Shown here one piece after another: positions 48,027 to 58,925 of a stretch of 64,000 bases of DNA; the first letter of the stretch is position 1, and each line of letters opens with the position of its first letter. The stretch comes from Owenia fusiformis. Lineage: Eukaryota > Annelida > Polychaeta > Sabellida > Oweniidae. Under the pieces are notes generated by a model. It saw only the letters and a program-made list of their open reading frames with translations, did not search any database and was not told where the DNA came from. A program made the position numbers and the translations under genes. The stretch is taken from NCBI GenBank assembly GCA_903813345.2, contig CAIIXF020000010.1:31588425-31652424 (forward strand). Direction: 5' to 3'.

Positions 48027-48065
48027 CGTAAGCCGTTTAGCGTTCGACGCTAAACGGCTCTTACG
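48027..48065. repeat. Near-perfect hairpin (AGCCGTTTAGCG stem)
   Basis: CGTAAGCCGTTTAGCG pairs with CGCTAAACGGCT and a TTACG end around a TTCGA loop, with one bulged base. The stem is G+C-rich in AT-rich surroundings. It is not followed by a T-run, and its role is unknown. Confidence 0.7.
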
Positions 48066-48185
48066 TTCAACCGGTTCGTTCATAGTTTAATGTAACTCCG
48101 TTTTCGAGAATGTATTGAGAATTAGTTTGGTAAAATTTTCAAAAATTATTCCTTTTCACCTTTTTTGAATTAAAAAAAATATTGT

Positions 48186-49075
48186 GGAATTTTAAGGATC
48201 ACGAGAATATGTTTTCTTTGATATTTTCTATGAAATCCCATCCAATGGTCAAGGTAAAATTTTGATTTTGATTTTGATTTGGTCACGTGTTCGAAAGATC
48301 CATATAAGGCCCATAGAACCATATAGGAACGTCATTTTGAATGTCACGTGATAGATCCATATAAGGCTTTTAGAACCATTTATGGAAAGATGAGGGAAGC
48401 CCCTGACACCTGTTTCACGATTTTTATGCACTTCATTATTGTACCGAAGTTTGCCGATTCGATTCGTCGTATTTCGGAATCCTGGTGACAATTTTATACT
48501 CCATTGGAGTATTTTTGACCTACTTCTTATGACGGAAATTCCCGAACCTTGTTCGGATTAATCCGGATTTTCTGACCTACCTTATCTACCGAGTTTTCAC
48601 GAGTTAACATTCGTCTCATTCCGGAATCCTGGTGACAATTTTATACTCCATTGGAGTATTTTTGATCTACTTTTTCTGGATTTTGCCCTACTTATTATAT
48701 CTTGACAACAAGCAAATCAAAAAGTTCGACATGAACGGGTCTCGATCAACTAACCTAGACTATGGAAGCCAGGCACGCTAACCATGAGACCAACGAGCTA
48801 CCGATATGAAAGAACAAAAGTATTATATATTTATACCGAGCGTCAATTCAAAATGATCCTCACTTTTGTCTCCACTTAAATACGACTCGTCAGTTGTATC
48901 CAGAATAGTAGAACGCCTATGGCGCTAGTGAATAACCAAGTCCCAGGTGAGTGGTTCGTATCCCTCCGTGATATACTATTTTTGTTTTATTAAATACGAA
49001 AGAAAGGAGCAAGGTGTAGGTTGAAAACAAGGCGTTAGTTTGTTTCAAAACAGTTTGGAAACATTAATCTCTGGA
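48186..49075. repeat. 890-bp inverted repeat, left arm
   Basis: Matches 53779-54667 in reverse orientation with few differences over about 890 bp. Shared blocks include GATCACGAGAATATGTTTTC, CACGTGTTCGAAAGATCC, CTCCATTGGAGTATTTTTGA (twice, as a short direct repeat) and CACGGAGGGATACGAACCAC-type sequence (as complement). The 4.7-kb space between the arms carries other elements. Confidence 0.85.
48755..48830 (-). repeat. tRNA-like sequence in the left arm
   Basis: On the minus strand it reads GTTGGTCTCATGGTTAGCGT (A-box-like) and then GATCGAGACCC (weak B box). It resembles a tRNA-Glu/Gly-type head but does not fold into a full cloverleaf. The twin on the plus strand is at 54050-54125. Confidence 0.45.
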
Positions 49076-49907
49076 ACATTATTTTTTCAACACTGATACA
49101 AATTTCCCTGACATTTCCCTGACATGTCTACCGTTTCAAAATTCCCGGTCATCTTTGGCCCCTTTGACCTAATTTTAAAATTACCTGACATTTCCAGCAC
49201 TTGGAAAATCAAGTCAATTTCCCTGACATTTCCAGGTGTGTATGAACCCTGGAAATATCCCACTGGCTCGCCCTATGAATCGCTAGCACAGATTGGATTG
49301 ATTAGTGTTTCAAAATGGTGGACGAAGTGTTTGATTAGATAATTTACATATTAAGCTTCTTAAAGGGGCAACAAGGCCTGTACATAGAAAATTCGAAATT
49401 TTTTACATTTTCTGAATTTTTAGGGCAACATTTGGCTTTAACATCTTTTTTTATACATTTTTTCTTAAAATGTATAGATAAACAATAAAATTTCAGCATT
49501 AAGCATCAAAGCTTCTATAAAGGGAGTCCAACTTATAGATTTTGGAAATCCGACTCGTTTAAAGAAGAATATCAGCAGCTTAAATCACGCCTTGTGATCA
49601 TACAAAATGGATGGAGGGGGGGGGGGGTAGGCGATTTCTGCAAGAAAACTCAACAAATTTGGAAGATTTATTTTTTTCAAGATAAAATTTACAACTGAAT
49701 TGCCAAATGAATAGGCGCAGTGCATGGCAAAATATGTAAGGTCTTCTAGTATTTTTTGAACTGATACGCTTCTAAGATATGAGATCTATTATAAGAGGCG
49801 CATCATCATCATCATCATCATCAACGTGCAAAAGTCAATGTTTTTGCTATAAATCAGGCAACAATGGTCTACACGACCTGTAATAAATAGGTATGAGGGG
49901 CGTTATT
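49076..49907. other. Interior of the inverted-repeat structure, nothing recognised
   Basis: The segment 49100-49240 repeats TTTCCCTGACATTTCC several times. A (CATCAT)n microsatellite is at about 49801-49823. A poly-G tract is at 49615-49627. No gene. Confidence 0.4.
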
Positions 49908-50701
49908 AGAGAATTTTCGTTATAAGTTTTTTAAAAACTTATACGTATACTTATACTTATAAACCCAATAAACAAGGTGTTTCATAATTTCCTAATTCGT
50001 CGGGAAATATCTCCTAGGACGGTAATAAAAAGGGCCAATGGCATACCATCCGTACCCCCTTGATGTAAAGCATGTTTAGTTGTGTCAAATGTGTTTTCTA
50101 GAATCAAATAGGCTGATATAGCACACGGGTTTTACAGATTTATCTACTCTCAAATATATTTTTTGTAGATGATCGTTTTGAACCACCTTGTAGAAATAAC
50201 GAAGGGAGAATTAGTTCAGCTAATGAATGAGTCGAGCTATTTGATTGGATACTATGCCTATTCAGCCGATTAATTTTAATAAGCCATTCTGGTCAGTAGG
50301 TCCACACATATACTATGCGGAGATCCAACTCTGTAAGTTTATAATCTGCGTATAAAGGCCCTTTTATACGTAAAAACTTAAAAATTGACCTTATAATTTC
50401 ATGAGAACTTTGAAATGATCGACTCGTTCGTGTAGTGATTCACTTTAAAGGGTCTTGTTTATCGTACACTACAAGGACCCGTCAACTAGAATTTAGTTTA
50501 TCGTGTTCATAATTGACACTAGCAAAGGACATTGTATTCGCAGTCCCTAGTTGATGATGAAGCTTGACTATATCGGGAATAGTTATGCCCCACTTGGTAC
50601 AGATTATGAAAATCAATTTGAATTGATTTTAGTTCGACAAGACCCTTTAAACTATAAGTATACGTATAAGTTTTTGAAACAACTTATAACGAAAATTCTC
50701 T
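49908..50701. mobile_element. TIR element, uninterrupted relative of 23193-28335
   Basis: Ends AGAGAATTTTCGTTATAAG and its complement, flanked by ATT on both sides. Internal order (CAAGGTGTTTCATAAT, GCATGTTTAGTTG, TTTCTAGAAT, GTCCACACATATAC) matches the residue of the 23.2-28.3 kb element. About 794 bp, no coding. Confidence 0.75.
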
Positions 50702-52046
50702 ATTATCACAACACTGACATTGCTCACTTTTTAAAGTTGTTTCAAAGCGTTATATGTAAATGGGCGTGTGGAAGGCCCGTGGGTGGCAATAAAATAACTC
50801 GAACTTCAAATTAAAATATATATAAAATAGTATATTTCAAACTTCAATGTTTAAAATACAATGCTCTGTAATGTACAACATGAACTCTTACAGCAACTAC
50901 TGACAAGCCAACACCCAATGCAAACTCAGCTACATGTGAGTGAGAAAGACCATATAGGGGATCGGGAACAATAGATATATAAAACTGACACAGTTTGCAT
51001 AGTTGAATAACTCAAGGTGAAAAGTGAACATGGTATTAAAAGAGTAAAACTGCAAACAACCTACTTAGGGACCTGTTATATTGAGATGAATAGGGATTGA
51101 TTAATATGAACAGTAATAATATAAAATGTGAAAATGACCATGTTACATATACAAAAAATAACCCCATTGTTACAAAATCACAAAAAGTGAAATATCTATT
51201 CTTGTATTGCACTTTCGTTCACTGGACATATTTTAATTGCATTGCTATTAGATACATTTTAAGGGTGATATGAAAATTGAACCACGAAAACAGATGTACT
51301 TTAAGTTAAAGGGAACTTTCTACCATACCCGCCATGCTATATGACCCGAACGAGCCACCTTGTGGTGAGATTGGTAACTACCTGCTCGCATCTGCGTTAT
51401 TACGCAGAGACATAAACGTATACACAAGGAAACGATAGGAGATAACCTATTTTATCTCTGTATACATTTTAACTTTAATACATCGTTGAATCGAATTTGT
51501 CCAAAGGTCTTGAAACGTAAAATACCTAAATATTTATCTTAGACCTTGGGATGACCTTGTACAAGAAACATTAATGTTGACCTCGGTTCATCTAATCATA
51601 ATTCGCCAAGGGCCATAGTATCATCAAACGCCAAATACCTAGACATTGATCGTTTACTTGGATTTAAATAAGGAGTATGATTTTAAAATTGGCTAGGTCG
51701 TGGTTAAGCAACAATAGTATGTTCGAAATACCGCTGTGTAATGCCTGGATCACATTTGCTGCGAGTATTTTGTTCAAAATTGAATACATTTCTGAACACA
51801 ATACTCAATCGGCCGGGCGCCGTAGTGAAAATCGGAGCAAATGTGACCAAGACATAAAACAATTGAATAATACTGTATCAGTTTCACATTTACAGCGGTC
51901 AAAAGCATTTACAAAAAAACCGCCAAAGTTGGCAATCATATAAAATGAAACCAATCCCGCTGTGATTCATAGAAATAACTAATTTACTGAATTGAGTTCA
52001 ATGTTATAACCATGTCGATTTACATGAGTGTCCGATTCATTGTACC
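50702..52046. other. Interior of the inverted-repeat structure, nothing recognised
   Basis: No supported exon, repeat or RNA. The 88-codon frame 51677-51943 has no exon signals and no recognisable motif. Confidence 0.35.
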
Positions 52047-52844
52047 AAAGGATCTTGTACACCTGCCATTATGATCTCCCCATGAACAAAATGAATCATT
52101 TTTAGGTGTAATATAAAGAATAAAATGTTACATAATACTTTGGAAAATATTTAAGCGTTTGGCCCCACATGGGCTGAGGTTGGGGTCATTAAGTTCAGCA
52201 AGGGTGTATTGACTTGACATTGGATGTGTTCTATTGACTTAACATGTGGATACCATCAGATTCCAATGGAGGCCATTGGTTTCTATTGATTTTCACAAAA
52301 ATACCTAAAATACACTATGACCTGAATCGATTGCAAATTAAATAATTTCACAATATGACACAAATGGTATTTCAGATCAGATGTGCAAATATAAAGTTTG
52401 CAATCGATTCAGGTCATACTTCAAATTAAAAGATTATTCATTTTTTTCATCATTTTTTTCCTACAAAATGGCTATAGAAAAATGCTTCAAAAGCAACTTT
52501 TACACTTATGAAATCCCATACAACTTTGTAAATCAAAAGATTATACTGTTATGATTCATTAATTAATAACACATTTTGATAAGATGTAGGGATGTGTAGG
52601 ATGCAAATGGATTTTGACAGACACAAAAAGACTTCCTGGTTTGGCATCTCTACCCCTGTACACTTTATGATTGAATATTGCCCTAAAAAGTGGCCCATTC
52701 ATCAATACAGTGCTGAATATAGGTCAACAAGATACTAGTGTACATATAAATGTAATAATAAAAGCAGTATATTTATTTTGAAAAATCAGATGAATTTATT
52801 TTTGTTCATGGGGAGATCATAATGGCAGGTGTACAAGATCCTTT
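52047..52844. mobile_element. TIR element of about 800 bp
   Basis: AAAGGATCTTGTACACCTGC followed by CATTATGATCTCCCC at the left, complement at the right (52801-52844), about 55 bp of TIR. A second inner inverted pair is GACCTGAATCGATTGCAAA/TTTGCAATCGATTCAGGTC (52319-52339 and 52397-52416). No coding and no clear target duplication. Confidence 0.7.
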
Positions 52845-53079
52845 AAACCTTGACTGTTCTCCAGAAAGCAATTAGCTGACATATATCATATTTTACATTT
52901 TAATACAACTGAAAAGATAATAAATGTTTTAATATAAAGTTGACGTAGTTATAAATCTTTTCAGCGTAAAATCAAAGCACAACCATATAATTAAAAACAT
53001 TACGCTGGGATTCCAACTGGATACAACTGACGAGTTGTATTTAGGTGGCCTAAAGTGCTGCTTATTTTTTCGTGAAGCC

Positions 53080-53740
53080 ACTCAGTAAAATTACGATTTC
53101 TCTCAACCCTGATGTTCAATCAACATCATTCGAGTATCTATATGTTCCTGACACGTTCGGGCATCCGGTTATGACAACGTCTACCCAATGTTTGCACGAG
53201 AAATTGACGTAATTCATGACTGAAATCGGGAAGACAAATATATGTGATATTCTTTCAGAATTGTTTATAATAACTATTTACAAAAACGTTCCCGAGACAC
53301 AATCCATTTAGGTAGGGTTTGTTTTAAAGTCGAAAAGCCCCAATAAGACAATACAAACCCAGATTAAACCCAGAAGAATGCAGATTTCATGTAATGATTT
53401 ACGTTCATGTAAACAAGGAAAGTACATATAATCCCCATATAAAACACTGGCCTACGTGACATGTAAACACAGGTTCAAATTGAAATATAGAAAATTTTCA
53501 ACATAGCATTTGCTTCTGTGTTCTGTATGCCCCTCTACCTGCTAATAAGGCAATGTATCTTCAAATAAAACCTTAGCCAAGTAGATAAGGGTCTCTGGAA
53601 CACTTTTGTAAATAGTTTTCACAAGCAATTTTATTCCCGGACGCCAAAACGTGTCAGGAACACATATATATTTGAATGATCTTGATTGGACATCAGGTTG
53701 CAGAGAAATCGTATTTTTACTGAGTGGATTATTGAATTTC
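53080..53740. repeat. Inverted pair of protein-like segments (LSKxTISLxPDVQS...VPDTF)
   Basis: Plus strand 53083-53175 translates to LSKITISLNPDVQSTSFEYL and then YVPDTFGHP. Minus strand 53725-53635 translates to LSKNTISLQPDVQSRSFKYI and then CVPDTFWRP. The reading-frame conservation between two diverged inverted copies suggests a duplicated piece of a coding exon. The family was not recognised. The minus copy continues open to a stop at 53542 (66 codons from 53742). No splice partners found. Confidence 0.45.
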
Positions 53741-53778
53741 ATAGATCTAGAGGCCCTTCAGGAGTGGAAAACCTTAAA

Positions 53779-54667
53779 TTATCAGAGATTAATGTTTCCA
53801 AACTGTTTTGAAACAAACTAACGTCTTGTTTTCAACCCACACCTTGCTCCTTTCTGTCGTATTTAATAAAACAAAAATAGTATATCACGGAGGGATACGA
53901 ACCACTCACCTGGGACTTGGTTATTCACTAGCGCCATAGGCGTTCTACTATTCTGGATACAACTGACGAGTCGTATTTAAGTGGAGACAAAAGTGAGGAT
54001 CATTTTGAATTGACGCTCGGTATAAATATATAATACTTTTGTTCTTTCATATCGGTAGCTCGTTGGTCTCATGGTTAGCGTGCCTGGCTTCCATAGTCTA
54101 GGTTAGTTGATCGAGACCCGTTCATGTCGAACTTTTTGATTTGCTTGTTGTCAAGATATAATAAGTAGGGCAAAATCCAGAAAAAGTAGATCAAAAATAC
54201 TCCTATGGAGTATAAAATTGTCACCAGGATTCCGGAATGAGACGAATGTTAACTCGTGAAATCTCGGTAGATAAGGTAGGTCAGAAAATCCGGATTAATC
54301 CGAACAAGGTTCGGGAATTTCCGTCATAAGAAGTAGGTCAAAAATACTCCAATGGAGTATAAAATTGTCACCAGGATTCCGAAATACGACGAATCGAATC
54401 GGCAAACTTCGGTACAATAATGAAGTGCATAAAAATCGTGAAACAGGTGTCAGGGGCTTCCCCTCATCTTTCCATAAATGGTTCTAAAAGCCTTATATGG
54501 ATCTATCATGTGACATTCAAAATGACGTTCCTATATGGTTCTATGGGCCTTATATGTATCTTTCGAACACGTGACCAAATCAAAATCAAAATCAAAATTT
54601 TACCTTGACCATTGGATGGGATTTCATAGAAAATATCAAAGAAAACATATTCTCGTGATCCTTAAAT
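53779..54667. repeat. 890-bp inverted repeat, right arm
   Basis: Inverted partner of 48186-49075. It includes the plus-strand tRNA-like block at 54050-54125 and ends in TTCTCGTGATCCTTAA. The two arms together delimit a 6.48-kb structure. Outside the arms no target duplication was evident. Confidence 0.85.
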
Positions 54668-55580
54668 CACTTAAATTCGATCATTTTATTTTCACCCCTT
54701 GATGGAATTTTATGAAAGAAGTTATGAAAACACATCATCATGTAAGGGTTTTCACCTAAATTAGCTCGTTTTATCTTGACCCTTCAATTGAATTTCATTG
54801 AAAAATGTTTCATGAAAAATATCATGTTATGATTTGTATTTAAATAAGACCGTTTCATTTAAATACTTGCTGGATAATATTTCATAAAAAAATGCACTTT
54901 AAAAATATTTCAGGATTTGCCTTAATTTATCAATGTAATGTAAGTATTAGATTGACTCTCAAATAGGGTTCTATTTTAACTTTTTTATTGAAATTAATAC
55001 TAGGCAGGACTCACTCTCTAAATAGCTAATAAAAATTCAACCCTTGGATGTGATTTCGTTGAAAAAAAAATATGACAAGTCCAGAATCAAATGATTTGTC
55101 CAGAACCTCTTAAGATCCTGTTAAATACACTAATTATATAGCACTAGTCTAGTCAACATTCAAAATGGCAGCAATAATCATGTGCTAATATTTCTTTTAT
55201 TTAAATTCATTGTTGCAGTGACCCATACCATGCGTTAAGCGGTAAACACCAATTACTCGTCTGAAAATAAAGATTAGATCAATTACATTTAGTGGTTCAA
55301 AAATATACTATTACACTATTGTACAAAACATGATTCTAGTATATAACTGACTATCTCATAATTGGTTTTGGTATAAAACCAGCGAATTGTCTGTATAATC
55401 AGCTTACTTTCTCGCTCCCTGTACTATTGAACAACTTACATTCCTTACACCTTGTATTGATCAACTTAATAGTCGATGCTCAAAAGCTACCTGGTTAAAA
55501 GCCAAGAATCTCGCGCATGCGCGATCGGGGTAGGGCAGTGTGAACAATATAGGGTCATAATTTTGTCCGCTTTGGTTGAA
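54668..55580. other. Non-coding stretch
   Basis: Several loosely repeated TGAATTTCATTGAAAAAT/GGAATTTTATGAAAGAA motifs at 54690-55070 continue the style of the arm's end. No gene seen. I looked here for exon 3 of Ly6-C and did not find it. Confidence 0.35.
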
Positions 55581-55653
55581 GTCTTTATAGCTCAGTAGGT
55601 AGAGCATCAATCTTTGGATCTTAGGATCCTGGTTTCGATTCCCAAGTGGGGCG
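55581..55653 (+). repeat. tRNA-like sequence (SINE head or tRNA pseudogene)
   Basis: TAGCTCAGTAGGTAGAGC is an excellent D-arm/A box, and GGTTTCGATTCC is a good T-arm/B box. The anticodon arm region (TCAATCTTTGGATCTTAGG) is only partly paired, and the 5' GTCTTTA does not pair with the 3' end CAAGTGGGG. A functional tRNA is therefore unlikely; a tRNA-derived SINE or pseudogene is more probable. Confidence 0.55.
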
Positions 55654-55693
55654 TTGAATTAAGAAAACTTTTCTCCGATTTTTTTATCTTGTA

Positions 55694-55968
55694 ACATAAT
55701 CACGGGGACTATCCAAGACCCATTGACATCGCGAGCAATGAGCTCATGTTGGAAGCTGGGCCTTGAGAGACATGATAACATTGAAATATAATATAGTAAT
55801 AGTCATAGAACAATGGATATTTTAATTGAAGGGCAACGACGTTCTTCAACTATAACTATATTTTATCACATCTCTCAAGACCCCGCTTCTAGCATGAGCT
55901 CATTGCTCGCAATGTCAGGGGGAACTTGCTTGTGATAAATGGGGCCTGGATAGTCACCGTGATTATAT
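55694..55968. mobile_element. Small MITE with ~90-bp inverted repeats
   Basis: Left end ATAATCACGGGGACTATCC, right end GGATAGTCACCGTGATTAT. Inside, GCGAGCAATGAGCTCATG and CATGAGCTCATTGCTCGC are perfect inverted copies. No coding. Confidence 0.8.
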
Positions 55969-56413
55969 TCGTGTGTTAATCATTCGCCCGGGGCGCCCTC
56001 TGATTATCACAATAACACATTGGTTTGTTTAAATATCTTCATCTTGTTTTTGAAGCAAATGAGAATAAAAAAATTTGTAAATAAATTATAATTATGGATC
56101 AATACTGTTTAGAAAAGTGTTTGAACCACAAGAGGAATGTTCAATCAAAAAATCTGTATGGAATCTTTAGCAGAGTGCAATTAGAATTAAAATGTCATTA
56201 TTTGTTACATACATGTAGCTCCTTGAATCCATCAGAAATGTGCATTGTGCTTAACTAAAAACTTATTTTTCAAAGATATGGTATTGTTAACTCGGGATGC
56301 CAAAAGCTAAACACAAAATGGAAATTGAATATCTCTCATATGCTATGTCATCTTTCAACCATCGTTTAACCATCCTTTACGGTACACATCAATATACACC
56401 TTTCACCTTTTAC

Positions 56414-56629
56414 CTTTCACTGTTGTCTTCATGCAGACTACATCGTCGCCCTCACAACATGTATCTAACGATGGCATATACATTTGTTCTTGAACAGCAG
56501 AGGTTAATATAGTTGCTGGGTCCAGTATTCTCCCGCTGCATGTTCCCGCCTTTGGACGTAAGCCAAAGTTGTCTTTACCACAGTTTGCATCCGTTAGGCT
56601 GTTGCAGTTGTAACATTTTAAACAATAGC
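56414..56629 (-). CDS. Ly6-C exon 2: first half of the Ly6/uPAR domain
   Basis: Between the acceptor ATATTTTGTAG and the donor AAAG|GTAAAA, phase 1 on both sides. It encodes YCLKCYNCNSLTDANCGKDN, FGLRPKAGTCSGRILDPATI and LDTCCEGDDVVCMKTTVK. All cysteines of the paralogues are kept. No exon corresponding to the CxC-x3-CN end was found between 43.4 and 56.4 kb, so the gene may be incomplete or the last exon diverged. Confidence 0.85.
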
Positions 56630-57089
56630 CTACAAAATATATCACACTTCTGAACGACAATATTGTGTTTTGTTTGTTCGCTTATCTCGAGTTGTATTAT
56701 TATTTTTGTGCTGTTCTTGCTATTCCCAGATATGTTTTATTTTGTTAAGATAGTACTATTAAGATCATAATTAGTATCCCGGACGGGTTGAATTAAGCAG
56801 TCGGGGGTTTACTCTATATTTCTAATAGAACAACCATTCTTATTCAAATTTTCATGTTTTATTCTGGAGACAATTTCCAAAATGGAAAAAAATATTTTAA
56901 CGAAATTCCTAATTCTTTGATTTTAATAGGCTTTTTTCAAAAAGACGCCACTGTCAATAAAATACAGGTTTTTGCTTGAACAATTGAACTTTTAGCGTAT
57001 TCTCAAAGATTGTCAAGCTATTGAATTTTTGGTCGCCCAAAGTCTTTTACATTCTCAACTAACCCCCCCTTAGGTCTGTGATATGTCAT

Positions 57090-57515
57090 TTATACCTTAG
57101 GCCCAAGGTCAGATGTCATTGATGAGACCTTAGGCCAAAGGTCATGCAAATCACGAAACGGAATATTGACGAGACCTTAGGCCTAAGGTCGAGTGTATAG
57201 GAACACCGTTCATTGATAAGACCTTAGGCCTAAGGTCTTGTAAATCACGAAACGTTATATCGACGAGACCTTCGCCCCAAGGTCGAGTGTAATAGGGAAC
57301 CATGTATTAATGATACCTTGGGCCTAAGGTCAGCTAACAATATTTGATATATCAAAGACACCTTATGCCTAAGGTCAGTTTTATAAGGAACCATTCATTA
57401 GTGAGACCTTAGGCCTAAGGTCATGTAAACCAAGAAACAGTATATCAATGGTACCTTAGGCCTTAGGTCAGACATATGAGTATACCATTAGTTTTTAAGA
57501 CCTTACGCCTAATAT
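57090..57515. repeat. ~46-bp tandem array with palindromic core GACCTTAGGCCTAAGGTC
   Basis: About nine units with a spacing of 45-49 bp. Cores start near 57096, 57127, 57173, 57220, 57268, 57315, 57360, 57405, 57450 and 57499. Each core is an 18-bp palindrome or a 1-3-base variant of it; the linkers are less conserved and hold TATATCAATG- or AATCACGAAACG-like sequence. It lies inside intron 1 of Ly6-C. AAGGTCA half sites resemble monomeric nuclear-receptor sites, but a satellite origin is equally possible. Confidence 0.85.
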
Positions 57516-57889
57516 ACTATTAGGTCTGTTATATAAGAAAAGCAGGGAATTAGGAATCAGAGCAGATTTTTTCTCCTCACAGAACTAGTGTTAAATTGAC
57601 ATTATCCTAAAAAGGGTGTTTCAACTTAATTTTGTTCTCGATACTTGCAAAAATAAATAAATAAAGCAAGTAAATGCCTTATATCATAGCGATAGCTCCG
57701 GATGTTACATATACTTTTTAATACTGCATTGTTACTATTGTCACTCCATATTTCCAATGGTCTAATGGTTAAATACAACACTATAATAATATATTAACCC
57801 AAAATAGTCATATGGGTAGTACAGGCTAATTTAAGAAACTTAGCGTTTTCGTAGTCTAAATCTGTAGTCTCATAGAAATGCTGTTTTAC

Positions 57890-58014
57890 CCTGTGCAACA
57901 AATGCAGCTCCTAATATCAAGGACAGAATGGTTGACTGCATGTTTCGCTGTTGAATGACTTCAACTTGCTTGCGTCCCGTGGTCGAACAATCCGATGTAG
58001 GATAAGCTTGATGT
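57890..58014 (-). CDS. Ly6-C exon 1: 5' UTR and signal peptide
   Basis: After the acceptor TATTGTCTTTTTAG, the same as in Ly6-A. The UTR has TCGGATTGTTCGACCACGGG (Ly6-A: TCGGATTGTTCGACCAGGGG). ATG 57941-57939 encodes MQSTILSLILGAAFVAQG, then the donor G|GTAAAAC. Conservation of the untranslated part as well as the peptide indicates recent duplication or constraint on the UTR. Confidence 0.8.
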
Positions 58015-58458
58015 CTAAAAAGACAATAGTTGATTAAAGCCCCCGATAAATCGGGCTACGTATACCGCCGTGTTTACATTAGGGGATTAGAAGAGTTTAT
58101 TATTTACTTAGGTATGCAAGCAATATCAATATTAGGCCTTCATGCATGTACTCGTGTGTACAATCAGCATGCCCTTTAATATTATATAAGCCAGGCTATT
58201 CAAGTACAACATAATGTACACTATTTATGTGTGTACTATATGGGAATACGATTCCCTGGGAAACAAAACACAAATACTTTTTATATGTTCAAAATGAGCC
58301 ATTTGATCGATGCATACACTTAATACCCTCATATATAAACATCTACAAAGTATATCTAATAGCCATTTTCAATTCCAATGGTGAAACTTGCCTGGTTACG
58401 ATTATACGAGAAATTAACACGAGACGATAGTTTACACCTTCCTGGCTTACCTCTGAAG
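58015..58458. other. Non-coding flank of the transposon
   Basis: Upstream of Ly6-C exon 1. A non-coding first exon and promoter of Ly6-C should lie here or beyond, possibly displaced by the transposon insertion at 58465. I could not identify them. Confidence 0.35.
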
Positions 58459-58464
58459 CCTGTA
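58459..58464. repeat. Candidate target-site duplication, left (CCTGTA)
   Basis: CCTGTA directly before the element; identical hexamer at 62791-62796 directly after it. Six bases can match by chance, so support is moderate. Mutator elements usually give 8-11 bp. Confidence 0.45.
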
Positions 58465-58465
58465 C

Positions 58466-58925
58466 GGGTTAACCCAACCAATTGTTATAACATGCGTATT
58501 CCCATACAAACGATCTGTCTTCCAGAGAAAACTAAGATTTGTGGACATGTTTTGCTATCATGCCATCATACCCCAGTATGTCCTCTGTCAGTCAAAAAAG
58601 TTTGAATCAAAACTCCCCACGAAAATCAAAAGATCTCACCTGTTGAAGACGCCATCTATAGAAAATGTCAAAAAATGTCATTCTGATTTTGACAGATGGA
58701 GGCAGGTCAAAAAGGTCAAATTTTTTAAAGAAAATGCACCTTAATCACATCAAATCATGTCTTAGAGTTGGTCCATACATACACTTTTTCATTCATGTAC
58801 TTACCAAAATCCAACCACTGGCCATGCTAATGTAATTACAATAATTGGACTATATTTTTGTTTTTATAATGCCATCTATTCGTCTTCCCACTCGGCGGAA
58901 GGATCTAATGGTAGTGTGTCTCCTA
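58466..58925. repeat. 460-bp direct terminal repeat, left copy
   Basis: Base-for-base identical to 62330-62789 on my reading. It starts with the perfect palindrome GGGTTAACCC and ends GGTAGTGTGTCTCCTA. The small frames in it (58541-58744, duplicated at 62405-62608) are the same 67 codons twice, without recognisable motifs. It probably supplies promoter sequence for the transposase. Confidence 0.9.

Noticed and set aside
48755-48830. Functional tRNA genes (also 54050-54125)
   Set aside because: Only partial similarity to a tRNA head, no complete cloverleaf, and both copies lie inside repeat arms.
53542-53742. Ligand-gated ion channel exon (VPDTF motif)
   Set aside because: The VPDTF word is also found in Cys-loop receptors, but neighbouring hallmark residues are absent, so the family assignment is not supported.
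55581-55653. Functional tRNA gene
   Set aside because: Good A and B boxes, but the acceptor stem does not pair and the anticodon arm is poor.
57090-57515. CRISPR-like array
   Set aside because: Regular spacing and palindromic repeats, but spacers are related to each other, repeats vary, there is no cas gene, and the context is an animal intron.
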